A DNA stretch of 34,904 bases from Butyrivibrio sp. NC2007 (GTDB lineage Bacteria; Bacillota; Clostridia; Lachnospirales; Lachnospiraceae), in contig NZ_ATWY01000024.1 in the NCBI RefSeq assembly GCF_000421405.1, positions 1 through 34,904 on the forward strand. Reading direction: 5' to 3'. Numbering within the stretch: position 1 is the stretch's first letter; every line of letters starts with the position of its first letter. Position numbers and translations under genes: made by a program. The notes below the pieces were generated by a model. That model had not been told where the DNA came from, did no database searches, and saw nothing but the letters and a program-made list of their open reading frames with translations. Below are positions 15,977 to 23,706 of this stretch, piece after piece.

Positions 15977-16016
15977 TTTGCAAAATGAGTCAAACTGAAA
16001 CGTCCCCTTTGACTCA
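15949..16016. repeat. REP-like class A inverted pair
   Basis: A forward unit (about 15949-15970, left end degenerate, GGCTCA where others have GACTCA) faces a complete reverse unit (15986-16016). The forward unit is inside the hydrolase coding sequence. Confidence 0.88.
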
Positions 16017-16212
16017 TGGCAAGTGCGCTTAAAATCTGCTTATCAATGATTTTTTTCTTCATAAACTCACATTCCTCACAGTTATACTAGTTTCCGATTT
16101 ATATCATGGTAACATCGCTATAATCATAAGAATAATCATAATTGGGCACTGAAAATGTTTTAATAGTTTCTTGATGCAAGCTTTAAAAAATTAATTGTTT
16201 TTTAACACTTTA

Positions 16213-16242
16213 TTGATTTAAAGACGAAAAGCGTGTTATCAT
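16213..16242 (+). promoter_or_regulatory. Candidate promoter of the LysR gene
   Basis: -35 TTGATT (16213-16218), an 18-bp spacer and -10 TATCAT (16237-16242), 31 bp before the ATG. The shared dyad is not seen here. Sequence 16017-16212 is AT-rich and holds no other recognisable feature. Confidence 0.55.
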
Positions 16243-16273
16243 TTCAGAAAATATTTTTTTAAGGAGTTTTAGC

Positions 16274-17176
16274 ATGACCATACTTCAGTTGAAATATGTT
16301 ATTGCCATAGATGAAGAGTGCTCCATGAGAAAAGCTGCAGACAGGCTCTATGTTTCACAGCCCGGTCTTTCAAGTGCCGTAAGGGATCTTGAGAGCGAGC
16401 TTGGAATCCAGATTTTTGAGAGAGTCCACAACGGCGTAGTAACAACAGCTGCCGGAGCTTCTTTTATTGCATACGCAAGAAATGCCGTGGAGCAGTTTGA
16501 GAAGGTTGAGGACAAGTACTTAAATGCCAAGAACGAAAGGCCCACATTCTCAGTATCCATGCAGCATTACACCATAGCCGTTGACGCGTTTATCGATACG
16601 GTAAAAGAGTATGATCTCCCCGAGTATCAGTTCTCAATCCGTGAAACCCAGACCAGCGAAGTGATTGAGGATGTTAAGACCTTAAAGAGTGAAGTCGGAG
16701 TTATTGCACTTTCCGACTTTAACAAGGCGACATTCAAGAAGATATTTGTGGATGCAGCTCTGGAGTTCCATGAGCTCTTTTCTCGTGATACCTATGTTTA
16801 CCTTAGCAAGGACCATCCCCTGGCTGATGCAAAAGAGCTATCGCTTGAGGACCTTCAGGACTATCCCTGCATGGTATTCGATCAGGGCGACAATACCTCT
16901 TTCTACTATAGAGAAGAGGCCCTTGCTACCTACGATTACAAGAAGGTTATCTCAACCAACGAAAGAGCTACATCAATCGAGCTCATGCTGGGACTTGACG
17001 GATACGCTGTCGGCGCAGCAATGCTTGGTGAGGGTAAGACTTCATCCGATATCCATGTAATCAAGCTAAAAGAGGACGAGATGCTGACCTTTGGCTACAT
17101 CACCAGAAAAGGTCAGGAGCTTAGCGACATGGGCAAAACCTTTGTTGAGAAGCTGGAGAGACATAAGGAGAACTGA
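16274..17176 (+). CDS. LysR family transcriptional regulator, candidate regulator of the sulfur regulon
   Basis: This 300-aa LysR protein has an N-terminal winged helix-turn-helix (SMRKAADRLYVSQPGLSSAV, with residues to about 60) and a C-terminal substrate-binding-like sensor domain (about 90-295) with DHPLAD and a GYAVGAAM loop. GGAG lies 8 bp upstream of the ATG. It is adjacent to metQ, and five promoters in the window carry a LysR-type dyad at a fixed distance from -35. It is therefore the best candidate to bind CTTATA-N6-TATAAG, in the manner of CysB, YtlI or CmbR. The effector is unknown; O-acetylserine or a cysteine derivative is usual for such regulators. Assignment to the dyads is inference. 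Confidence 0.9.
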   Translation: MTILQLKYVIAIDEECSMRKAADRLYVSQPGLSSAVRDLESELGIQIFERVHNGVVTTAAGASFIAYARNAVEQFEKVEDKYLNAKNERPTFSVSMQHYTIAVDAFIDTVKEYDLPEYQFSIRETQTSEVIEDVKTLKSEVGVIALSDFNKATFKKIFVDAALEFHELFSRDTYVYLSKDHPLADAKELSLEDLQDYPCMVFDQGDNTSFYYREEALATYDYKKVISTNERATSIELMLGLDGYAVGAAMLGEGKTSSDIHVIKLKEDEMLTFGYITRKGQELSDMGKTFVEKLERHKEN

Positions 17177-17193
17177 TCACCCTATAAGCTTTA

Positions 17194-17250
17194 TTTATCG
17201 GCGTCTATAAACCCCTTGTTATTGCACGGGTGCAAAACGGGGAGTATATT
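17194..17250 (+). promoter_or_regulatory. P5: LysR-type dyad, promoter and palindrome over -35, upstream of metQ
   Basis: TTTATC (17194-17199), N6, TATAAA (17206-17211), then 10 bp, -35 TTGCAC (17222-17227), a 17-bp spacer and -10 TATATT (17245-17250). An extra TATAAG lies at 17183. The 14-bp palindrome TTGCACGGGTGCAA (17222-17235) covers the -35 box and could be a second, repressor-type operator. Confidence 0.65.
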
Positions 17251-17283
17251 ATAGAAAATAGTTAATAACTGAGGAGGACAATT

Positions 17284-18213
17284 ATGAAAAAGAACGTATT
17301 GGCAAGCCTTGTACTTGCAACAACATTAACTCTTGGCGCTCTTACAGGCTGCGGAGACGCAGCACCTGCAGAGACCACACAGACAACAGAGACAACCGAG
17401 GCAGCTTCTGAGGCACAGGCAGAAGCTCCTGCTACAGCAGATTCAGGTGACAAGAAGATCACAGTTGGTGCAACACCTGTACCTCACGCTGAGATCCTTG
17501 ACAACATCGTAAAAGAGGTTCTTGCAGAGGATGGATGGGAACTTGAGACTGTAGTTTTCTCAGATTACGTGCTTCCTAACACATCACTTGAGCAGGGAGA
17601 GCTTGATGCAAACTACTTCCAGACTCTTGGTTACATGAACCAGCAGAACCAGGATGCAGGCCTTCACCTTACAGCAGTAGCAGGCATCCACATCGAGCCA
17701 ATGGGTATCTACTCACAGAAATATAAGGCTCTTTCAGAGCTTCCTGATGGCGCAACAATCGGTATTCCTAACGATCCTGATAACGGCGCAAGAGGACTTG
17801 ACCTTCTTGTTCAGAAGGGACTTCTTGTTTCAAAGGGTGACTTCGGAACAGATCCAAGCTACACAGAGGATACACTTTCAAAGGATAAGGATGCTAACCC
17901 TCACGGATATGTGATCACACCTCTTGAGGCAGCAAACCTTCCACTTTCACTTCCTGATCTTGATGCAGCTACAATCAACGGAAACTATGCACTTGAGGCC
18001 GGTCTTCCTGCTGAGTATCCTGCACTTGATATCGAGACATTTGATGATGAGACAACTGTAAAGAGAACAAACTTCCTTGTTGTTAAAGAGGGCAACGAGT
18101 CTTCAGAGAAGACACAGGCTCTTATCAAGGCTCTTCAGTCTGACAAGGTTCAGAAGTACATTGACGACACATACAAGGGTGCAGTTATCACATCTTTCAT
18201 TGATGCACAGTAA
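17284..18213 (+). CDS. metQ: MetQ/NlpA-type methionine ABC transporter substrate-binding lipoprotein
   Basis: This extracellular receptor for methionine (309 aa) is an NlpA-family lipoprotein. The lipobox is LTGC (Cys23), followed by a Thr/Glu/Ala linker to about residue 55. The ligand domain opens with KITVGATPVPHAEIL and shows GELDANYFQTLGYMNQQN and the loop GATIGIPNDPDNGARGLDLL, all typical. GGAGGA lies 9 bp upstream. It is transcribed from P5 and followed by a terminator, with metN and metI downstream, so binding protein can be made in excess over the membrane parts. Binding of other sulfur compounds is possible for this family. Confidence 0.93.
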   Translation: MKKNVLASLVLATTLTLGALTGCGDAAPAETTQTTETTEAASEAQAEAPATADSGDKKITVGATPVPHAEILDNIVKEVLAEDGWELETVVFSDYVLPNTSLEQGELDANYFQTLGYMNQQNQDAGLHLTAVAGIHIEPMGIYSQKYKALSELPDGATIGIPNDPDNGARGLDLLVQKGLLVSKGDFGTDPSYTEDTLSKDKDANPHGYVITPLEAANLPLSLPDLDAATINGNYALEAGLPAEYPALDIETFDDETTVKRTNFLVVKEGNESSEKTQALIKALQSDKVQKYIDDTYKGAVITSFIDAQ

Positions 18214-18253
18214 TTTTAGCCATTAGCCATAACATAATAATCCTACCAATGAG

Positions 18254-18289
18254 AAAAGACACGCTGCCCATTTGCAGACGTGTCTTTTT
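18254..18289 (+). terminator. Rho-independent terminator after metQ
   Basis: The stem AAAAGACACG / CGTGTCTTTT (10 bp) with a 15-nt loop is followed by T residues. It separates metQ from metN and may allow partial read-through. Confidence 0.87.
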
Positions 18290-18379
18290 CCATATAATGC
18301 GAAGCAGTCCGCATTGTGGTACAATAGAGCATGTTTAGGGCAAAAGAGCTCTTATCAAATCAGATTGGAACGAGAAGAA

Positions 18380-19351
18380 ATGATAACTATCAGTAATGTT
18401 AAGAAAACCTTCGACAGAACAGAGGTACTTAAAAACGTCTCCATGGAAATTGAGAATGGAGAGATATTCGGAATAATCGGTCAGTCCGGAGCAGGAAAAT
18501 CAACACTGCTGCGCTGTATCAACGGACTTGAGACCTATGACAGAGGAGAGATCAGGGTAGACGGTAAGCTCGTTGATGTTAAGAAAAAAAAGGAGCTGCG
18601 CCTTCTTCAGAAGAGAATGGGTATGATCTTCCAGGGCTTTAATCTTCTTGAGAGACTGGATGTCTACCACAACGTGGCACTGCCCATGAAGTTCTGGGGA
18701 ATTCCCACCAATACTCCGGAGGCAAAAGAGAAGATCATGAACCTCATTCGCCTGGTCGGCCTTGAGGAGAAGGTCCACGCCAAGCCAAGGGAACTCTCCG
18801 GCGGTCAGAAGCAGAGAGTTGCCATTGCAAGAGCGCTGGTACTTGATCCGGAGATCCTTCTTTGCGATGAGGCAACAAGTGCGCTGGATCCGGAGATTAC
18901 AAAGGGTATATTAGCTCTTTTGCAGAGGATCAATAAAGAAATGGGCATCACCATCGTAGTGGTTACTCATCAGATGGAAGTTGTTAAGCAGATCTGCCAG
19001 AGAGTTGCATTTCTTAGTCACGGACAGATGCTGGCTATCGGCAAGCCCGAGCAGCTCTTCGTATGGCCCAAGGAGAGGGAGATCAGAGACTTCCTGCGTG
19101 AAGAGTCTGACAAGCTTCCTACTACCGGAATCAATCTAAAGCTCTTTTTCTTCGGAGAAGGCAATCAGAGGCCTATCGTTACGCAGATGTCTCAGGAGCT
19201 TCAGACAGATTTCAATATCTGCTGGGCTAAGCTTGAGGACTTCAGAGAGGATGTTTACGGAAGCCTGGTTCTCAACATGGAGGAAAAAGACCTTGAGAGA
19301 GCATGCGCTTTCCTGGATTCCAAGGGCGTTACCTGGGAAGTGATCAAATAA
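18380..19351 (+). CDS. metN: Methionine ABC transporter ATP-binding protein
   Basis: This 323-aa importer ATPase shows Walker A GQSGAGKS, Q-loop FQGFNLL, signature LSGGQKQRVAIARAL, Walker B ILLCDEATSALDPE and switch His in VVTHQ. Residues about 245-323 form the NIL domain (from LKLFFFGEGNQRPIV), the methionine-sensing regulatory module special to MetN. I start at ATG 18380 (MITISNVKKTF); a longer frame opens at 18272 inside the terminator and has no family similarity before this point. A weak extended -10 (TGTGGTACAAT, 18314-18324) may give some independent transcription. Confidence 0.93.
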   Translation: MITISNVKKTFDRTEVLKNVSMEIENGEIFGIIGQSGAGKSTLLRCINGLETYDRGEIRVDGKLVDVKKKKELRLLQKRMGMIFQGFNLLERLDVYHNVALPMKFWGIPTNTPEAKEKIMNLIRLVGLEEKVHAKPRELSGGQKQRVAIARALVLDPEILLCDEATSALDPEITKGILALLQRINKEMGITIVVVTHQMEVVKQICQRVAFLSHGQMLAIGKPEQLFVWPKEREIRDFLREESDKLPTTGINLKLFFFGEGNQRPIVTQMSQELQTDFNICWAKLEDFREDVYGSLVLNMEEKDLERACAFLDSKGVTWEVIK

Positions 19352-19379
19352 GAAAGTAACTCATTCGGAGGAAAAATAG

Positions 19380-20042
19380 ATGTTAGAGCAAATACTTAAT
19401 CCCGCCATTTATCCAATTATTCTGCAGGCGTTTTGGAAGACCCTTGTCATGGTTTTCTGGTCAACGCTCTTTTCTGTGATACTTGGATTTATTCCGGCGG
19501 TAATACTTACACTTACAGCACCCGGAGGACTTAAACCAAACAAGATTGTGTATGGAATCCTGAGCTTTATTGTAAATGTGTTCAGAAGCTTTCCTTTCAT
19601 CATCCTGCTGGTTATCCTTATCCCCTTCACAAGGGCACTGGTTGGAAAGTCCATCGGTACAACGGCTGCGATCGTTCCGCTTACTGTTTCAGCGATTCCT
19701 TTTATCGCAAGGGTGTTTGAGACGTCTCTCAGGGAGACCAATCCCGGAGTTATCGAGGCTGCAAGATCCTTTGGGGCTTCAAACTTCCAGATACTTATGA
19801 GAGTTTATGTAAAAGAGTCTATTCCGAGAATGCTCAACGGAATCGTGCTTCTTGTTATCTCACTTGTGGGCTACTCAGCTATGGCAGGAACTGTTGGAGG
19901 CGGCGGTGTCGGTGATATCGCAATCCGCTATGGATATCAGCAGTACAAGACTGAATACCTGATTGTGTGCTCACTGATACTTATCATATTTGTACAGGCT
20001 GTGCAGGCTCTTGGCAATTTGATGTACAAAAAGATGAGCTGA
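19380..20042 (+). CDS. metI: Methionine ABC transporter permease
   Basis: This 220-aa, five-helix permease shows the MetI hallmark regions VFRSFPFIILLVILIPFTR, IPFIARVFETSLRE and the EAA loop VIEAARSFGASNFQILMRV, followed by AMAGTVGGGGVGDIAIRYGY. GGAGG lies 9 bp upstream and the gap from metN is 28 bp. It completes the MetNIQ importer. It should not be confused with Bacillus metI, a cystathionine gamma-synthase similar to the enzyme at 13642. Confidence 0.94.
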   Translation: MLEQILNPAIYPIILQAFWKTLVMVFWSTLFSVILGFIPAVILTLTAPGGLKPNKIVYGILSFIVNVFRSFPFIILLVILIPFTRALVGKSIGTTAAIVPLTVSAIPFIARVFETSLRETNPGVIEAARSFGASNFQILMRVYVKESIPRMLNGIVLLVISLVGYSAMAGTVGGGGVGDIAIRYGYQQYKTEYLIVCSLILIIFVQAVQALGNLMYKKMS

Positions 20043-20092
20043 TAGTTTTTTAGGTAGTTGCTTCTTTTGACTTTTCAATGGAGGTTAACTTT

Positions 20093-20875
20093 ATGAACGC
20101 TAATATCTGGATCGGTATTTTAATTCCTTTTGTTGGAACAGTACTGGGCTCGGGCATGGTCTTTTTCATGAAAAAAGAGCTTGGTGGTCAGGTGCAGAGA
20201 GCTCTTACGGGCTTTGCCAGTGGAGTCATGGTAGCAGCATCTATATGGAGTCTTATAGTTCCTGCGCTGGAACAGGCTGAGGGGCTGGGGAAGCTGTCTT
20301 TTGTCCCTGCTGCAGTCGGCTTCTGGATCGGAATACTGTTCCTGCTTCTTCTGGACAGCGTGATTCCACATTTGCACATGAATGCAGAAAAGGCTGAGGG
20401 TCCTAAGTCCAAGCTGCAGAAGACAACTATGATGGTACTTGCAGTTACACTTCACAACATTCCGGAAGGAATGGCAGTAGGCGTGGTGTTCGCAGGCCTT
20501 ATGTCAAATAGCGCACCTGTTACGGCAGGTGGAGCGCTGGCGCTTGCTCTTGGTATCGCAATTCAGAACTTCCCTGAGGGAGCCATCATCTCAATGCCGC
20601 TTCATTCAAAGGGAAAGACCAAGTTCGGAGCGTTTATGGATGGCGCTTTATCAGGTGCAGTTGAGCCTATCGGTGCTTTGCTCACAATATTTGCAGCAAG
20701 GCTGATTGTGCCTGCGATGCCGTATCTTCTGAGTTTTGCAGCAGGTGCCATGATGTACGTTGTTGTTGAGGAGCTGATCCCGGAGATGTCTGAGGGCGAG
20801 CATTCTAACATCGGAGTTATCATGTTTGCGCTTGGATTTACACTTATGATGGCGCTGGATGTTGCTCTAGGCTGA
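20093..20875 (+). CDS. ZIP family metal transporter
   Basis: This 260-aa, roughly eight-helix transporter of the ZIP family moves divalent metals such as zinc into the cytoplasm. The binuclear metal site motifs are visible in the fourth and fifth helices: HNIPEGMAVG and QNFPEGAII. A short variable cytoplasmic loop near residues 95-110 (HLHMNAEKAEGPKS) contains the usual histidines. ATG 20093 has GGAGG 8 bp upstream and is preferred to the in-frame ATG 20078, which overlaps that site. It is 50 bp after metI and may be co-transcribed with it; the metal specificity cannot be read from sequence. Confidence 0.92.
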   Translation: MNANIWIGILIPFVGTVLGSGMVFFMKKELGGQVQRALTGFASGVMVAASIWSLIVPALEQAEGLGKLSFVPAAVGFWIGILFLLLLDSVIPHLHMNAEKAEGPKSKLQKTTMMVLAVTLHNIPEGMAVGVVFAGLMSNSAPVTAGGALALALGIAIQNFPEGAIISMPLHSKGKTKFGAFMDGALSGAVEPIGALLTIFAARLIVPAMPYLLSFAAGAMMYVVVEELIPEMSEGEHSNIGVIMFALGFTLMMALDVALG

Positions 20876-20941
20876 TGAGAGCCGTGGCGCATTTGGCCGG
20901 GGCACACATGACCTTGGCGAGAGCTAAGTTGGAGGATTTTG

Positions 20942-21598
20942 ATGAGAGATTTTGACGCAGTGGTTTTCGACATGGACGGGATCATCTTTGATTCCGAGAG
21001 AGCCGTGCTCGAGAGCTGGTACGTGGTTGCTGACAGGCATGATCTGGGGGATATCACAGAGGCGTTTTTGGCCTGTACAGGAGTTAATGACAGAGAAACC
21101 AAGGAGATAATGCTTCGCCGTTTCGGAGAAGATTTTCCTTATGATGAATATTCCAAGGAGGCGTCCGTTATCTTCCATGAGAAGTACGACGGTGGCAAGC
21201 TTCCAATGAAGATCGGGGTAAAAGAGATCCTGACTTTCCTTAAGGATAGTGGCAAAAAGATAGCGCTGGCTTCCTCTACGAGAAGACCGGTTGTTGAAGC
21301 TGAGCTGAGGGATGCGGGAGTTTTGGACTACTTTGATGAGCTTGTAACCGGGGACGTGGTTAAGAAAAGTAAGCCGGATCCGGAGATATATCTTTTAGCA
21401 TGTGAGAAGATAGGTGTGGCCCCTGAGAGGTGCTATGCCATTGAGGATTCCTATAATGGGGTCAGGTCTGCAAGCGGAGGCGGACTTAAGGCTATCATGG
21501 TGCCTGATCTTCTCCCTGCAAATGATGAGATGAAAAAGCTGACGGAGAGCGTTCAGGAGAGCCTTCTGGATGTGATTGATTATTTGAAAAACGAGTAA
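20942..21598 (+). CDS. HAD family phosphatase (beta-phosphoglucomutase-like)
   Basis: This HAD subfamily IA hydrolase has 218 aa. Motif I is VVFDMDGIIFDSE (nucleophile Asp10, acid Asp12), motif II is LASST, motif III has KKSKPDPEIYL and motif IV has IEDSYNGVRSA. A helical cap lies between residues about 16 and 80. ATG 20942 follows GGAGG by 6 bp. It could be a sugar-phosphate phosphatase or mutase; the substrate is not determined. Its stop codon overlaps the next start (TAATG). Confidence 0.9.
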   Translation: MRDFDAVVFDMDGIIFDSERAVLESWYVVADRHDLGDITEAFLACTGVNDRETKEIMLRRFGEDFPYDEYSKEASVIFHEKYDGGKLPMKIGVKEILTFLKDSGKKIALASSTRRPVVEAELRDAGVLDYFDELVTGDVVKKSKPDPEIYLLACEKIGVAPERCYAIEDSYNGVRSASGGGLKAIMVPDLLPANDEMKKLTESVQESLLDVIDYLKNE

Positions 21599-22431
21599 TG
21601 GTGCGGTTTATGGATAGTGGATTAAAGAGTAAGTACGAGAGGCTTCTTGAGATCCTTAAGGGATACGGGAGTGTGGCGGTTGCCTTTTCAAGTGGAGTGG
21701 ATTCGACATTTCTTTTGCATGCTGCCAAAGAGGCTCTTGGGGAGAAGGCTGTGGCGCTTACTGCCAGTTCCAGCTTCGTGCCAAAGAGAGAGGTTTTGGA
21801 GGCCAGGGAGTTCTGTGAGAAGATTGGCGTAAAGCATCTGGTGGCTGATGTGGATGTACTTGCTATTGACGGAGTTGCTGATAATCCCAAGGACAGGTGC
21901 TATATCTGCAAGAAGGCACTGTTTCAGGGATTTCTTGATACGGCTGAAAGAGAGGGCCTTGCGGCTGTAGCTGAAGGGTCCAATGTAGATGACGAGGGCG
22001 ATTACAGGCCCGGAATGAAGGCTATCGCCGAGCTGGGGGTTAAAAGTCCGCTGCGGGAAGCAGGGCTTAAAAAGCAGGAGATAAGGGATCTTTCCAAAGA
22101 GTTTGAACTTCCTACCTGGAACAAGCCGTCTTTTGCATGTCTTGCCAGCAGGATTCCTTATGGAGAGGTTATTACTAATGACAAGCTTCGCATGGTTGAA
22201 GAGGCGGAAGAATATCTTTTGAATAAGGGCTTTAAGCAGTTCAGGGTCAGGGTCCACGGAGATGGAGCGCCGCTGGCCAGGATAGAGCTCTTGCCGGAGG
22301 ATATGGACAGGGCTATGAGCCTTTCTGTTCGAGAGGAGATAAATGATAAGCTTCATGGATTGGGATTTGCGTATGTTGCGCTGGACCTTAAGGGTTATCG
22401 CACCGGAAGTCTCAATGAAGTTTTGAAATGA
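21598..22431 (+). CDS. larE: LarE-like ATP-dependent sacrificial sulfur transferase
   Basis: This PP-loop protein (277 aa) is of the LarE family, whose studied member adenylates and then thiolates a pyridinium-dicarboxylate nucleotide while making the nickel pincer cofactor of lactate racemase. The ATP-binding loop is SSGVDS (residues 31-36). Three cysteines stand out: Cys101 and Cys104 in DRCYICKK and Cys181 in SFACLASRIPYG. A CxxC plus a third cysteine fits the LarE branch that is thought to carry an iron-sulfur cluster. No larA, larB or larC lies in the window. It overlaps the HAD gene by one base, so translation is coupled. Confidence 0.85.
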   Translation: MVRFMDSGLKSKYERLLEILKGYGSVAVAFSSGVDSTFLLHAAKEALGEKAVALTASSSFVPKREVLEAREFCEKIGVKHLVADVDVLAIDGVADNPKDRCYICKKALFQGFLDTAEREGLAAVAEGSNVDDEGDYRPGMKAIAELGVKSPLREAGLKKQEIRDLSKEFELPTWNKPSFACLASRIPYGEVITNDKLRMVEEAEEYLLNKGFKQFRVRVHGDGAPLARIELLPEDMDRAMSLSVREEINDKLHGLGFAYVALDLKGYRTGSLNEVLK

Positions 22432-22437
22432 GTTGTT

Positions 22438-23559
22438 ATGGGACTTTTTCTGAATAAAGGACTTAAAAAGATAATAAATCCCCGGGCGGTTTCGGCACTT
22501 GCTGTGACAGGCATGGTGTCTGCACTTGCCTGGGGTTGCGCTTTTTTCGGGGAGAAGATATATACCTCGACGATATTTGCCATGGACACTGTCATGGAGC
22601 TGCAGATTGCAGGGGTTAGGGATTTTACGCCGGAGGCTGAGGAGTACATAAGGCGCCTTGAAAAAGAGCTGTCGGTTACGGATGCTTCCAGCGAAATTGC
22701 AAGGCTTAATGCTGACGGAGAGGGCGAGCTTACTGAGGAAGTCGGAAGCATTCTTTTGCAGGCAAAAGACGTGTGTGACAGGACCGGCGGAGCTCTGGAC
22801 ATCACTATTTATCCTGTTCTTAAGGCCTGGGGATTTACAACCGGAGAGTACAGGGTCCCCGGTGATGATGAAATTGCAGAGCTTCTGCGCAGTGTTGACT
22901 ATAAGGGAATTGATATAGAGGTTGAGGAGAATGTATCTGGTTCAGGTTCCGATTCCGGGGATGGGGACAGTGCCGGAAGCACAGTTAAGGTCGGGCTTTC
23001 TGAAGGAATGCAGGTTGATCTTGGGAGCGTTGCCAAGGGATATACAGGAACTGCAGTTGCTGACATGCTTAAGTCTGAAGGTGTGACACACGCGCTTCTA
23101 AATCTCGGCGGAAATGTGCAGTGCATAGGAAGTAAGCTTGACGGAAATCCCTGGAAGGTCGCAATAAAGAGCCCATTCCCTGATTCAGCTTCGGGGATGA
23201 TTGGCGTCGTGGAAGTTGATGATGTTGCTATCATAACCTCCGGCGGATATGAGAGATACTTTGAGGAAGATGGCAAGAGATACTGGCACATCCTAGATCC
23301 GGAAACCGGAAGGCCTGCCGAGAACGGCCTTGTATCCGTGACGATTGTCGGTAAGGATGGTCTGTTGTGCGACGGGCTCTCGACAGCTCTTTTTGTTAAG
23401 GGGCTTGATAAAGCCATAGAGCAGTACAGACAGTCCGATGACTTCGAAGCAATCTTTGTGACTGAGGATAGGGAAGTCTATGTTACAGAAGGTCTTGCGG
23501 ATAAGTTTTCTCTAACATCCGAATACCACGACCTTTCCATGCATACCATATCAAAATGA
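22438..23559 (+). CDS. apbE: ApbE family FAD:protein FMN transferase
   Basis: This 373-aa enzyme attaches FMN covalently to a threonine of exported flavoproteins (RnfG/RnfD or NqrC types). The N-terminal hydrophobic segment (about residues 17-37) with Cys34 anchors it outside the membrane; WGC is a poor lipobox, so it may be a simple anchor. The core shows VDLGSVAKGYTGTAVADML, LLNLGGNVQCIGSK, ILDPETGRPA and DGLSTALFVKG. Between the two lobes (about 165-180) is a low-complexity Gly/Ser/Asp insert. The ribosome site is weak; the gene lies 6 bp after larE. Its TGA stop is the first triplet of a REP-like unit. Confidence 0.92.
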   Translation: MGLFLNKGLKKIINPRAVSALAVTGMVSALAWGCAFFGEKIYTSTIFAMDTVMELQIAGVRDFTPEAEEYIRRLEKELSVTDASSEIARLNADGEGELTEEVGSILLQAKDVCDRTGGALDITIYPVLKAWGFTTGEYRVPGDDEIAELLRSVDYKGIDIEVEENVSGSGSDSGDGDSAGSTVKVGLSEGMQVDLGSVAKGYTGTAVADMLKSEGVTHALLNLGGNVQCIGSKLDGNPWKVAIKSPFPDSASGMIGVVEVDDVAIITSGGYERYFEEDGKRYWHILDPETGRPAENGLVSVTIVGKDGLLCDGLSTALFVKGLDKAIEQYRQSDDFEAIFVTEDREVYVTEGLADKFSLTSEYHDLSMHTISK

Positions 23560-23706
23560 GTCACCGGGGACGTTTCACATTGACTCATTTTGAGTCAATG
23601 TGAAACGTCCCCAGTGTCTCATTATGAGACAAAGTGAAACGTCCCCGGTGACTCACCCCCGGTGACTCAAAAAGGGAGTCAAAGAGAACCGTCCCCGGTG
23701 ACTCCC
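23557..23706. repeat. REP-like cluster between two convergent genes
   Basis: Three class A units (23557-23587 forward; 23591-23621 and 23625-23655 reverse), a fragment (23656-23669) and one class B unit (23674-23706, reverse) fill the gap between apbE and the converging regulator. The first two form a hairpin of 31-bp arms with a 3-nt loop. The cluster supplies the stop codons of both flanking genes. Confidence 0.93.

Noticed and set aside
17177..17283. SAM riboswitch or T-box before metQ
   Set aside because: The gap is only about 107 bp and is occupied by the promoter and operators; no T-box or SAM-box core is seen.
18272..18379. 36-residue N-terminal extension of MetN
   Set aside because: It begins within the metQ terminator and has no similarity to MetN; the family start is at 18380.
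21688..22356. 222-codon minus-strand frame
   Set aside because: It is fully antisense to the LarE-like gene, which has clear motifs; no family similarity is visible.
23557..23706. REP-like cluster as an ordinary bidirectional terminator
   Set aside because: The hairpins are strong but lack T-tracts, and the same units occur within coding ends and in direct orientation. They may affect termination, but I do not call them terminators.
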